A stretch of 39,819 nucleotides of DNA, taken from positions 1-39,819 of the forward strand of contig JAWXCE010000058.1 of NCBI GenBank assembly GCA_034440495.1. The letters run 5' to 3'. The DNA is from JAWXCE01 sp034440495 (GTDB taxonomy: Bacteria > Pseudomonadota > Alphaproteobacteria > Rhizobiales > Rhodomicrobiaceae). Every line of letters begins with the position of its first letter. Within the stretch, counting starts at the first letter, position 1. This document shows positions 7,023 to 15,438 of the stretch, piece after piece. Under the pieces are notes generated by a model. The model ran no database searches, was not told the DNA's origin, and saw nothing but the letters and a program-made list of their open reading frames with translations. The position numbers and the translations under genes are program-made.

Positions 7023-9743
7023 TCACGCGTCCAAAATACGCAAACCTAGCCCGATATCATAGTGCGCGGTGCGTTCGCCCTCTTTTGAGGTTACGCGCCC
7101 CTGCCACGTGGCGCCGTTTTCCTCTAATACCAGTAGCGGAATGTCCTGCTCCCATTTCCCCCAGTCCGCCTTGGCGGCGATTACAAGCTGCATAAGCGCC
7201 CCAACGGCAGACGGTACGCCGGACGCGCGCCGCTGCTGAATGCTTACCTCGGACAAGGCCCATGCCTGCCGCTTATCCACGCCGCTTGCCGCCTGCTCTT
7301 CCGAGCACCACGGCTGAATGACGCCGTTCACAACGCGCCCCAGGCGGAACACCGTCGATGGTTCTTCCTCAAGCCGTGTCGAGATTTTCCTGTCGTCAGT
7401 CCAAATCTGGTTATTGCCGCCATATCCGCCATTCAATTTGAGCAGATTCATCTCGGCGATGGATATGTGCGTGTAAAGCGTGCCATCCGCATTTTTCGAA
7501 GCGCGTTCGATGGGATCGGGAACGGCTCGCTCATCGTCATCGTAAACCTGCGAAATGAGATGACGCACCTTGCTGGGCGTCTCGATGCACGCTGCATCGA
7601 ATAACGCTTTCGCGGATTTCCACACAATACGATTATCTTTGTATACACCCGCTGCGCGCTTGCTCATCGAGGCGTACCAGTTTTCATCCCGAACGTCGTC
7701 CGGGTCTGGCGAAAATACCAATAACTCTGCCGCTTCAAGTGGCCGCCCCGCGCGGTTGGGATGCCGCCACAGCCGCCCGGCACGCTGAATCACGAGATCG
7801 ATAGGCGCGAGATCGGTAATCATCGCGTCCACATCGTAGTCCAAACTCTGTTCGAGAATTTGTGTACCGACGATGATAAGCCCCCGCCTGTTTTCGGGCG
7901 CGCTGTCGCGCCCAAGACGCTGGGCTATTTCGCGCTCTTTTTCGATGCGGTCGCCCATGGCAAAGCGCGCGTGAAGCAGAAGGGGTGCCAATCCCACAGC
8001 TTCCAACGCCGCGCACGCCTCGATTGCGTCGTCTACAGCGTTCCTAATCCATGCGACGCAAGCTCCAGCCCGCGCCGCTTTGGCGACGGCTTCCACCGCT
8101 TCGTCAAAGCTCGCAAGACGCTTGACTGGCAGCGTGCGCCGCAATTCCGCGCGGCTTTCGAGGGCTCGCTCAGCTACATGGCTGGCGGAAATGGCGGTCA
8201 GCAGCGGATAGTCCGGGCTGGAGATGTGCGGCGCGCTGGCGCCTGCGCCTTTAGCGAAAGCGGCGGCAAGTCGGCGGCGCTCCGTCATTGCTAGCGTTGC
8301 TGATAATATGATGGTGGAGCCGCCAAGCGCCGTGTGGAATTCGATAAGTCGCTCAAGCTCGCGGTTGACGTAAGGGTCATAGCAGTGGGCCTCATCAACG
8401 ATCAGCACGCGGTCGGCCAGCCCCCACAACCGCAGCGACTGATGCCGTGACGGCAGCACGCTAAGCAATGCCTGATCGATTGTCCCAGCGCCGATATGGG
8501 CAAAAAAGGATTTCCGACGATCATCGGCGATCCAAGCGGCGCAAGCGGCCTCTGAGGGTTCCGCCTCATCGCCCGCGCCAGGCGTCGCCCGCGCCATCCC
8601 GTCGAAAATGGACGCCGTGAAGCCATCGTTCATCGCCCGGCGTCCGTGCGCCAGCACGAGGGAGGGCATTTCATTTTCGGCAAACAGGCGGCGGTAGATC
8701 GTCGCCATACGATCATACATGGCGTTGGCGGTCGCCATGGTCGGCAGTGCAAAATAGAGGCCGGCGGCGCGGCCTTCGCTCAGAAGGCGTGAGGCTAGAA
8801 TGAGCGCCGCCTCGGTTTTGCCCGCGCCCGTCATGTCCTCGATGATGAACAATTGCGGACCATCGGTAAATACTGCCTCGAAAGCGGCGCGCTGGAGGGG
8901 ACTTGCTTGAGGGGCTTTGGCTTCGGAGCCGCGCGGAGTGGGCAACAGTTCGACAGGATCGCGCAAGATTGCGGGAAGGGCTGACAAAATGCCTGCTTCA
9001 TGAACGGCGCGGTCGGCTCGCTCACGCGCCAACGGCCAATATTCATGAAGGGCTAAAGCATTCGGTTGCGGAAAAGTGAAAATCTCTGAATTCGAGCCGA
9101 TCCAATCCGCCAACACGGTCAGACCCGCCAGCGCCCACGAAAAAATCCCCAGCTTTCCCGCCGAATGGAAGGGGAGCAGACCCGGGCATGGAATGATCGC
9201 CTTGATATCCTCAATAAATGCGAGCATGGCAGGCTCGATAAGGCCAACCGACTTGCACCATGTATTGTCGTTGCTATCGCAGTCTCCGGGTGCGCCGTGG
9301 TGGAAAGCGATAGCGCGAAAGACTGTGTCAAAGTCCGTGACTTGCCAGTCAAGTAGTTGCTCTTGAAAATGGCCAAGCAGGCCGATTTCCTGCGATATCA
9401 AAAAGCCTAGCAGATCGTGCCGTTTTGCCCCCGGACGGATATGTGGCGCCAAATGCGGTAAATGCTGCTCGCAATACCCTGGAAGCTTGCCCTGAAAGCC
9501 AGGGTGAAATTTGCCGATATCGTGCAGAGCGATGAGCCGGACGATGAAACCGTGCGCAACGCCCGGCTCTACGTTCAGCAGCCGGGCAAGAAACAGCCGA
9601 CGTTCAGGAAACTCGCACAGTAGCGCGTCGGCGACCGCCGCAACGTCGAGACAATGGAAAACTAGCGGATGGGTTTGGTGGACGCCATGTTCATCGATGA
9701 ACGACTTTCCCCAAAATGGCATGTAGTCTGCATCTAAAGGCAT
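7023..9743 (-). CDS. cas3: Cas3 helicase-nuclease, type I-E
   Basis: Cas3 is recruited by target-bound Cascade and degrades the DNA. The 906-residue protein has an N-terminal HD nuclease (His30 in FHCLD; His74-Asp75 in ALHDIGKFHPGFQ; AFHHGAPG), then an SF2 helicase: Walker A GAGKT near residue 305, DEAH near 448-451, motif III ILSATL, and motif VI QRAGRLWRH. The length fits the family (E. coli Cas3 has 888 residues), with no internal stop. The ATG has no clear Shine-Dalgarno; an alternative ATG is 7 codons downstream. It is upstream of the Uma2 gene and is preceded by an AT-rich 235-base region and an XRE gene, so it probably has its own promoter. Confidence 0.95.
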   Translation of the reverse strand: MPLDADYMPFWGKSFIDEHGVHQTHPLVFHCLDVAAVADALLCEFPERRLFLARLLNVEPGVAHGFIVRLIALHDIGKFHPGFQGKLPGYCEQHLPHLAPHIRPGAKRHDLLGFLISQEIGLLGHFQEQLLDWQVTDFDTVFRAIAFHHGAPGDCDSNDNTWCKSVGLIEPAMLAFIEDIKAIIPCPGLLPFHSAGKLGIFSWALAGLTVLADWIGSNSEIFTFPQPNALALHEYWPLARERADRAVHEAGILSALPAILRDPVELLPTPRGSEAKAPQASPLQRAAFEAVFTDGPQLFIIEDMTGAGKTEAALILASRLLSEGRAAGLYFALPTMATANAMYDRMATIYRRLFAENEMPSLVLAHGRRAMNDGFTASIFDGMARATPGAGDEAEPSEAACAAWIADDRRKSFFAHIGAGTIDQALLSVLPSRHQSLRLWGLADRVLIVDEAHCYDPYVNRELERLIEFHTALGGSTIILSATLAMTERRRLAAAFAKGAGASAPHISSPDYPLLTAISASHVAERALESRAELRRTLPVKRLASFDEAVEAVAKAARAGACVAWIRNAVDDAIEACAALEAVGLAPLLLHARFAMGDRIEKEREIAQRLGRDSAPENRRGLIIVGTQILEQSLDYDVDAMITDLAPIDLVIQRAGRLWRHPNRAGRPLEAAELLVFSPDPDDVRDENWYASMSKRAAGVYKDNRIVWKSAKALFDAACIETPSKVRHLISQVYDDDERAVPDPIERASKNADGTLYTHISIAEMNLLKLNGGYGGNNQIWTDDRKISTRLEEEPSTVFRLGRVVNGVIQPWCSEEQAASGVDKRQAWALSEVSIQQRRASGVPSAVGALMQLVIAAKADWGKWEQDIPLLVLEENGATWQGRVTSKEGERTAHYDIGLGLRILDA

Positions 9744-9978
9744 TTGAGATCAAATCCGAATATAAGTAATGTTGCCTTGCAGTTTTACGCAACACAGAGA
9801 AAGAATTCAGCGTGTTTCTAATAATTTATATTCTGACACTCAATCAGATAGCGGCATTTTTTGTTTGCATTCATCAGACGATTAAATTCTAACCTTGGCA
9901 CCCAGCCCTTATCGGTCGCGCTGATTCCTCTCGACTATTTATTTGACCATATTTATGTGAGAGGATTCAACAGCAGTC
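9744..9978. other. AT-rich region upstream of cas3
   Basis: There is no gene here. It probably holds the cas3 promoter: on the minus strand TGTTGCGT is followed by the AT-rich stretch TTACTTATATT before the cas3 start. The exact -10/-35 pair is not clear. Confidence 0.4.
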
Positions 9979-10191
9979 TCAAAATGTTGAGCGGATCTTC
10001 ATCGCTTTGACAAGATCAATAAATTCGACGACATCAAGTCGGCGTTCGCCGCCCTCAGTTTTGGCGACGAAGGACTGAGGTTTGCCCAAACGCTTGGCCA
10101 ATTGCTCCTGCGTCAATCCTCGCGCCAGGCGGAGCTCGACGAGCAAGCTTTGCAGGCGCAAATGGGATGGCGAGCGAAGGGATTTGGGCAT
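9979..10191 (-). CDS. Short XRE-family HTH regulator upstream of cas3
   Basis: The 70-residue protein is almost entirely one Cro/CI-type helix-turn-helix: LLVELRLARGLTQEQLAKRLGKPQSFVAKTEGGERRLDVVEFIDLVKAM. The GLTQEQLAKRLG and QSFVAKTE segments are the two HTH helices. It lies 235 bases upstream of cas3 on the same strand and is preceded by a palindromic site at 10226-10260, suggesting autoregulation and possibly control of cas3. Stand-alone XRE proteins of this kind are common and need not be tied to CRISPR. Confidence 0.85.
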   Translation of the reverse strand: MPKSLRSPSHLRLQSLLVELRLARGLTQEQLAKRLGKPQSFVAKTEGGERRLDVVEFIDLVKAMKIRSTF

Positions 10192-10225
10192 TCAAGCCAG
10201 CGTTTTGAAAAAACTGGCCGCTAAA

Positions 10226-10260
10226 TAATCCCAATTTCGAATTATCCCATTTCGGGATTA
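10226..10260. promoter_or_regulatory. Palindromic operator-like site upstream of the XRE gene
   Basis: TAATCCC (10226-10232) and GGGATTA (10254-10260) form an exact 7-bp inverted repeat around an AT-rich centre that itself contains TTCGAA and a second ATCCC. Position 35-70 bases upstream of the XRE start suggests an autoregulatory operator overlapping its promoter. Confidence 0.5.
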
Positions 10261-11310
10261 CCAAGTGCGATATTGTGGCGGGTTGACAGTATAATGTTTG
10301 ACCGGATCGCACCGGATGCATAATGCAATGCGTAAGCTATGAGTACGTCGGGGGCGGACAGCTCTTGCCGTCCGCACGCATAACAATGATGAGCCATCAA
10401 AACATCCCTGGTCGTTCACTCCTATTTTGAGTTGTCGGAAGACAGCTACCGGGCCGGTCTTCGCGACGATGCTGGATGCACCGTTGGCATTGATACGGCG
10501 CTCGCCGACGGAACCGTAGAGCCAGTGGTATTCTAAAAAGCGCAACTCAGCGTGACCTTGTCACCTTGCGGCGTTCTGTCCATCCAGGCCGAGGGGCTCA
10601 GCGAAGAGGTGAATGCGATCCTTCAACAAGCGAATACGTTCCGTTCTGTGGCGGTGGTCGATGCCGTGCGGGCCGCGCTCCAGCCGGAACTGCTTGCGGC
10701 GGATGAAGACGCGGCGAACGATCTGCGGATTTTCAAATGCAGAAGCTGCATTGGCTGCCCGTCCGGAGCCTGACAAGTCGAGATTTCCGGTCGAAAATCT
10801 AAGCAACAACCTGGATATCGGCTTCGCCGAATATCCTTGCGACCGACAAACTGCGAACGAGAATACGTTTCGGGCGGGGGGGGGCAGGCTTGCCACACCG
10901 AATTGGCCCATTCACAGTCGCTTAGGAAAGGCTGGCGATCTCTGGTTGCGATGGATTCCGCTTCAACATTCTAGCCCCGTCTTTCTTGGGGGATTTTCTT
11001 GTGAGCGCGCCGATATGACGGCCTCCGCGAATAGACGAAATACCCACTTTTCGATCAAATTCGGCTGCATCTCGGCCAGGCAAATGGTGGGTTCAGACGT
11101 TTTAGGGCCTTAAATGTAAGTAAATCAATAAACTATGAATCTCCCCTACTCCGCCATTTCCTAAACGATAATATCTGATCTAAACGCCTCAGCGGTCGTG
11201 GCCTTAAAGTCACTCAGAATCCCATTCCACGTTTTTTTGCTCGAGATCGTATTGCGGTCAACAAGTCAGAGAGGATATTCAAATTAAACTTTAATCAAAT
11301 GGATATTTCC
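10261..11310. other. About 1 kb without a recognisable gene; contains a G9 tract
   Basis: Several frames are open for 70-166 codons on both strands, but none gave a recognisable product or a convincing start, and overlapping frames in both directions suggest chance or decayed coding sequence. Nine consecutive G lie at 10876-10884. The segment from about 11120 onward is AT-rich and probably holds the promoter of the lipoprotein gene. No tRNA, rRNA or insertion-sequence end was seen. Confidence 0.5.
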
Positions 11311-11763
11311 ATGCGCGCCGTTATCGCCATCATCACCGCAGCCGCTATTACGCCAGGCTGTGCCATGAGCGGCCCAATGGGCAGCGAAGTTTTGTCGGCA
11401 AAGATGGCGCCGCAGAAATCCCGGGTTGTCATATATCGCTCCTCCGCAATGGGATTTGCAGTTCAGCCTGACTATGCCTTGAACGGTAAAGCTGTTGCGG
11501 CTAGTCAGCCAAACGGTTTTATCGTTTGCAACGTGGAGCCTGGCGTTCACGAACTGTCCGTTGGAAATATAGCGTTAAACGTAAATTTCGGCGGCGGGTC
11601 GGACAAAGCGAAGGTCAATCTCCGACCTGGGCAGACAGCGTATTTCAAAGCCGAGCCGCAACCTGGTTTGACGATTGGCGTTATTACTCTTTCCGAAGTG
11701 ACCGAGAATCAGGGGCTTTCTGACACCGTATCGCTGCATAAGATTGAAAGTTCCTGCGTTTGA
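11311..11763 (+). CDS. Small DUF2846-like lipoprotein
   Basis: The product (about 150 residues) starts MRAVIAIITAAAITPGC, a short signal peptide ending in a weak lipobox before Cys17. The mature part resembles DUF2846 proteins: SRVVIYRSSAMGF, then YALNGKAVAASQPNGFIVCNVEPGVHEL, then LRPGQTAYFKAEPQPG. These are periplasmic beta-rich proteins of unknown role. An in-frame ATG at 11299 lacks a Shine-Dalgarno; the one at 11311 has GGA 7 bases upstream. The gene stands alone and is followed by a good terminator. Confidence 0.75.
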   Translation: MRAVIAIITAAAITPGCAMSGPMGSEVLSAKMAPQKSRVVIYRSSAMGFAVQPDYALNGKAVAASQPNGFIVCNVEPGVHELSVGNIALNVNFGGGSDKAKVNLRPGQTAYFKAEPQPGLTIGVITLSEVTENQGLSDTVSLHKIESSCV

Positions 11764-11822
11764 TGCTTGGGGGTTTTGAGCCCTTGGAGTGTAATTCTTC
11801 ACTGTTCAATTTTGTGAGCAGC

Positions 11823-11850
11823 AAAGCGCCTCGCGAAGGCGCTTTTGTTT
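11823..11850 (+). terminator. Rho-independent terminator after the lipoprotein gene
   Basis: AAAGCGCCT and AGGCGCTTT form a perfect 9-bp stem with loop CGCGA, followed by TTTGTTTT on the plus strand. Confidence 0.85.
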
Positions 11851-11951
11851 TACACGTTTTGCATTCATTTCAGCATGCGGAAAACATCATCCTTATTGAC
11901 CGCAGTCGCGCGTAACCGATCGCCTGATTGCTGAGGGTAGACCGGACGTTG

Positions 11952-12091
11952 TTGACAAGGACGGTTCTCTCAAACGATGATAAAATTCTAGGGAAACGCC
12001 ATAGTCATCTCGCAACGGGGCAAGCCGGAAACCGGAGGCCACGACGCAAAACCGCGCGGAGATGGCGACGCAAGCCTATCAGGGAGGGCTT
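11952..12091 (+). promoter_or_regulatory. Leader region of tctC
   Basis: TTGACA at 11952-11957 is a good -35 with GATGAT 18 bases on as a modest -10. The leader can pair CATCTC (about 12008-12013) with GAGATG (about 12059-12064) around a CCGG-AAA-CCGG hairpin and the motif GACGCAAA. It may be a structured 5' UTR; no known riboswitch class fits well. Confidence 0.3.
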
Positions 12092-13087
12092 ATGATTTAT
12101 GCTGGTCGCAGTCTCACGAAATGCATGCTACCCGCTCTCGCGCTCGTGGGCGCGCTGGCCATCGCTCCGCAACAGGCGTCCGCGTGGGAGCCCGCTAAAA
12201 CCATCGAGTTCATTGTGCCGGCCGGGACCGGCGGTGGTGCCGACCAGATGGCCCGCATGATCCAGGGCATCGTGCAGAAAAACGGCCTTATGAAGCAGTC
12301 GGTCGTCGTCATCAACAAGGGCGGCGGCGCTGGCGCTGAAGGCTTTCTTGATGTCGCGGGATCGAAAGCCGATCCGCACAAAATCATCATTACGCTGTCC
12401 AACCTCTTCACCACGCCGCTCGCCACCAAAGTGCCCTTCAACTGGAAGGATATGACGCCGGTCGCCATGCTAGCGCTCGATAACTTCGTGCTGTGGGTCA
12501 ATGCTTCGACGCCGTATCAGACAGCCGCCGAGTATGTCGCTGCGGTGAAAGCGGCGGAAGCCAACAAGTTCAGCATGGGCGGCACCGGCGCTAAGCAGGA
12601 AGACCAGATCATCACCGCCGCCATCGAGCAGAGCGCGGGCGTGAAAATGACCTATATTCCCTACAAAGGCGGCGGTGAGGTCGCCACGCAACTCGTTGGC
12701 AACCACGTGTCCTCAACCGTTAATAACCCTATCGAGGCGGTGTCGCACTGGCAAAGCGGGTCACTGCGGCCGTTGTGCGTCTTTGGCGCGCAGGCCATGC
12801 CAGCCGAGCAGTGGAGCAAAATTCCCACCTGTAAAGCCAGCGGACTAAACGTGGAGTATCAAATGCTTCGCGGCATCTTTATGCCTGCGGGCGTAACCGC
12901 GGATCAGGTTGCATATTATGTAGACCTTTTCAAAAAGATCGCCGAGACGCCTGAGTGGAAAGAGTTCATGACGAAGGGTGCCTTCACCGCAACCATGAAG
13001 ACGGGCGATGACTTTAAAACCTGGCTAACCTCAGCCGAAGACCAGCACAAAACCCTGATGACCAAGGCGGGTTTTCTCGCCAATTAA
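12092..13087 (+). CDS. tctC: TctC-family periplasmic substrate-binding protein (TTT transporter)
   Basis: This is the solute receptor of a tripartite tricarboxylate transporter. The start at 12092 (MIYAGRSLTKC) has AGGGAGG directly upstream and gives a Sec signal peptide ending ASA near residue 31; an upstream in-frame ATG at 12062 would spoil that. Mature features are typical of TctC/BugT: EFIVPAGTGGGADQMAR, VINKGGGAGAEGF, then KFSMGGTGAKQEDQI, YIPYKGGGEVATQLVG and RGIFMPAGV. The 331 residues match the family. It is followed by two hairpins and then tctB and tctA. The substrate cannot be read from sequence; the neighbouring CoA ligase suggests a small carboxylate. Confidence 0.92.
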   Translation: MIYAGRSLTKCMLPALALVGALAIAPQQASAWEPAKTIEFIVPAGTGGGADQMARMIQGIVQKNGLMKQSVVVINKGGGAGAEGFLDVAGSKADPHKIIITLSNLFTTPLATKVPFNWKDMTPVAMLALDNFVLWVNASTPYQTAAEYVAAVKAAEANKFSMGGTGAKQEDQIITAAIEQSAGVKMTYIPYKGGGEVATQLVGNHVSSTVNNPIEAVSHWQSGSLRPLCVFGAQAMPAEQWSKIPTCKASGLNVEYQMLRGIFMPAGVTADQVAYYVDLFKKIAETPEWKEFMTKGAFTATMKTGDDFKTWLTSAEDQHKTLMTKAGFLAN

Positions 13088-13102
13088 TCTTACAAAGTTA
13101 AC

Positions 13103-13150
13103 GCGGGAGCCCTAACGAAGGCTCCCGCAAATCCGCCTGTGTGACAGGCG
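13103..13150 (+). other. Two intercistronic hairpins between tctC and tctB
   Basis: GCGGGAGCC/GGCTCCCGC (9-bp stem, 13103-13128) and CGCCTG/CAGGCG (13134-13150) have no T-run. Such structures after a binding-protein gene commonly stabilise its mRNA and lower expression of the membrane genes. That role is an inference. Confidence 0.6.
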
Positions 13151-13175
13151 CATTCACCATGGCCGGAAACTTTCG

Positions 13176-13682
13176 ATGACCGACTCTCAATCGCCGGACC
13201 AAAAAACAGTGAGCGTGCGCACGGCGGAGATCACCGTTGCAATCCTGTTCATGATGGTCGCAGTCGTCGTTATGTACGATAGCTGGCGGATTGGCGCTCA
13301 GTGGGGTGATTTTGGCCCGCAAAGTGGATTTTTCCCTTTTTACGTGGGCCTCGCTATGTTCGCGTCTAGCGCCTTGACGCTGTTCTCGCATATTCAAAAA
13401 TCCGAACGTGATTCGCTTAATTTTGTCGGTAAATCGCAGTTCTGGCTCGTTCTGAAAGTTTTCCTGCCCACGGTCGTGTTCGTTGCTCTTATCGGGCAGC
13501 TCGGCATTTACTTCTCAGCCGCCATTTATCTCGCTTTCTTCATGTGGTGGATCGGCGGCTACCAGATTCAAAAATCCATCCCGGCAGGCGCAGTGCTGGC
13601 GTGCTTTCTGTTCTGGCTGTTTGAACAGGCTTTTAAGGTGCCGCTGCCAAAAGGTCCTCTGGAGGCCGCGCTTGGATTTTAA
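13176..13682 (+). CDS. tctB: TctB-family small membrane subunit of a TTT transporter
   Basis: The 168-residue protein has about four hydrophobic helices: ITVAILFMMVAVVVMYDSW, then FFPFYVGLAMFASSALTLF, FLPTVVFVALIGQLGIYF, and AIYLAFFMWWIGGYQ through AGAVLACFLFWLFEQAF. The GDFGPQSGFFPFYVG segment is typical of TctB. It lies between tctC and tctA. Confidence 0.88.
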   Translation: MTDSQSPDQKTVSVRTAEITVAILFMMVAVVVMYDSWRIGAQWGDFGPQSGFFPFYVGLAMFASSALTLFSHIQKSERDSLNFVGKSQFWLVLKVFLPTVVFVALIGQLGIYFSAAIYLAFFMWWIGGYQIQKSIPAGAVLACFLFWLFEQAFKVPLPKGPLEAALGF

Positions 13683-13722
13683 TTCTCTAAGGACGCCAAT
13701 ATAAAATGAGGGCGCTTAATCC

Positions 13723-15243
13723 ATGGAAGCTTTAGAGTCCCTCTATCATGGGTTTGGCGTTCTCAACGATCCGCAGAACATTATGTATATGTTCATTGGG
13801 CTGGCACTGGGCGTTCTCATTGGCGTGCTACCCGGCCTTGGCGGCGCAAATGGCGTGGCGATTTTGCTGCCGCTCACCTTCTCCATGTCGCCCACAACCG
13901 CCATCATCATGCTGGCGAGCATTTACTGGGGCGCGCTGTTCGGCGGCGCGATCACGTCCATCCTGTTCAACATACCTGGGGAGCCGTGGTCGGTCGCGAC
14001 AACCTTCGACGGCTATCCGCTTGCGCAAAAGGGGCAGGCGGAGGCAGCTCTTACCGCTGCGTTCACCTCATCGTTCATTGGGGCGCTGTTCGCCGTCATC
14101 CTCATTACTTTCCTGGCGCCAGTGGTCGCGGGCTTTGCGCTGAAGTTCGGCCCGGCGGAGTTTTTTGCGGTGCAACTACTCACATTCTGTAGTTTCGTTG
14201 GCATGGGAGGCGCGTCGCCGTTCAAGGTCGTCACCTCCATGATGCTCGGTTTCGCGCTGGCAGCCGTCGGCCTCGACAGCGTAACGGGCGATCTGAGGAT
14301 GACATTCGGCTCCACCGAGCTGTTGCGAGGCTTTGATTTCCTCATCGCCGTTATTGGTCTTTTCGGAGTTGGCGAAATATTGCAAACAATGGAGGAAGGG
14401 CTGGCCTTCCGCGGCAAAAGCGCCAGGCTGCACCTCGGTAGCGTTGTGCAGACCTGGCGCAAGATGCCCGGCATGTGGGTAACGCTGTTCCGCTCATCGG
14501 TCGTCGGCTGCTGGATGGGCATTACACCCGGCGGCGCGACGCCTGCCTCGTTCATGAGTTACGGACTTGCCCGGCGTTTCTCGAAGAATGGCCGCAATTT
14601 TGGCAAGGGCGAGATTGAGGGCGTCGTGGCGCCGGAAACGGCGGCGCATGCGGCCGGCACAGCGGCTTTGCTGCCAATGCTTACGCTCGGCATTCCAGGA
14701 TCGCCTACAGCAGCAGTGCTGCTCGGCGGCCTTCTGATCTGGGGTTTGCAACCGGGGCCGATGCTGTTTGTCGAACAGCGCGATTTCGTGTGGGGCCTCA
14801 TCGCTAGCATGTATGTCGCCAATGTCGCCGGATTTTTTCTAGTCCTAACCACGGTGCCGCTGTTCGCCGCCATCCTGCGGGTGCCGTTCAGCATCATCGC
14901 GCCCATCATTCTCGTGATCTGTGCCATTGGCGCATACACCGTGAACAGTGCGCTCAGCGACGTCGGCATCATGATGTTCTTCGGCGTGCTCGGTTACCTG
15001 TTCAAGAAGCTGCACTACCCGCTGGCGCCGCTGGTGCTTGCGCTCGTGCTAGGCGATATGGCGGAGGGGTCGTTCAGGCAGGCCATGCTGCTGTCGCAAG
15101 GGAGCCTCTCGATCTTTTGGTCAAATTGGCTAGTTGGGAGTATCATGATGGTCGCTATGACAATGCTGGCGTGGCCGCTGATCTCCTGGGCGCTGGAGCG
15201 CGCAAAGCTAAAGCGCGAGCATGAAGTGGTGGAGCTGGATTAA
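13723..15243 (+). CDS. tctA: TctA-family large membrane subunit of a TTT transporter
   Basis: TctA forms the transport channel (about 12 membrane helices). The 506-residue product carries the conserved N-terminal stretch GVLIGVLPGLGGANGVAIL, the motif YWGALFGGAITSILFNIPGE, and TLGIPGSPTAAVLLGGLLIWGLQPGP, all diagnostic. GAGGG lies about 10 bases before the ATG. It closes the tctCBA operon, 41 bases after tctB. Confidence 0.95.
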   Translation: MEALESLYHGFGVLNDPQNIMYMFIGLALGVLIGVLPGLGGANGVAILLPLTFSMSPTTAIIMLASIYWGALFGGAITSILFNIPGEPWSVATTFDGYPLAQKGQAEAALTAAFTSSFIGALFAVILITFLAPVVAGFALKFGPAEFFAVQLLTFCSFVGMGGASPFKVVTSMMLGFALAAVGLDSVTGDLRMTFGSTELLRGFDFLIAVIGLFGVGEILQTMEEGLAFRGKSARLHLGSVVQTWRKMPGMWVTLFRSSVVGCWMGITPGGATPASFMSYGLARRFSKNGRNFGKGEIEGVVAPETAAHAAGTAALLPMLTLGIPGSPTAAVLLGGLLIWGLQPGPMLFVEQRDFVWGLIASMYVANVAGFFLVLTTVPLFAAILRVPFSIIAPIILVICAIGAYTVNSALSDVGIMMFFGVLGYLFKKLHYPLAPLVLALVLGDMAEGSFRQAMLLSQGSLSIFWSNWLVGSIMMVAMTMLAWPLISWALERAKLKREHEVVELD

Positions 15244-15273
15244 CCCGGCTTTACACGTCAGCAACACACTTGT

Positions 15274-15376
15274 TGTCATTCCCGCGAAGGCGGGAATCGA
15301 GACTAATTGCAGGTAACAGGATAACGCTTTTTGTTACTGAATAAGATACTGGATTCCCGCCTTCGGGGGAATGACA
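15274..15376. repeat. 103-bp palindromic repeat element (MITE/REP-like)
   Basis: The ends are inverted copies of about 25 bases (TGTCATTCCCGCGAAGGCGG at the left, its complement with one mismatch at the right), and each arm is itself a hairpin (TTCCCGC/GCGGGAA). This type of interspersed palindrome is widespread in alphaproteobacterial and other genomes, usually in many copies between genes. It separates tctA from the CoA ligase gene. Confidence 0.8.
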
Positions 15377-15438
15377 GTGCGGGTTACTCTTAATTTGGTT
15401 GAGTTGGTTCTCATGCGTGTGAAGACGGAGCGCAAGCG

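Noticed and set aside
10552..11113. Open frames of 73-166 codons on both strands as genes
   Set aside because: Overlapping frames in both directions, no recognisable domain, no convincing ribosome binding site, and one contains the G9 tract.
11998..12091. c-di-GMP-I (GEMM) riboswitch before tctC
   Set aside because: Only the GGGCAA and GACGCAAA pieces resemble it; the conserved 3' half (GGTAGCGGGGTTACCG type) is missing.
12062..12091. Upstream ATG as the tctC start
   Set aside because: It would put ten extra residues before the signal peptide and lies in front of the strong AGGGAGG site that serves the ATG at 12092.
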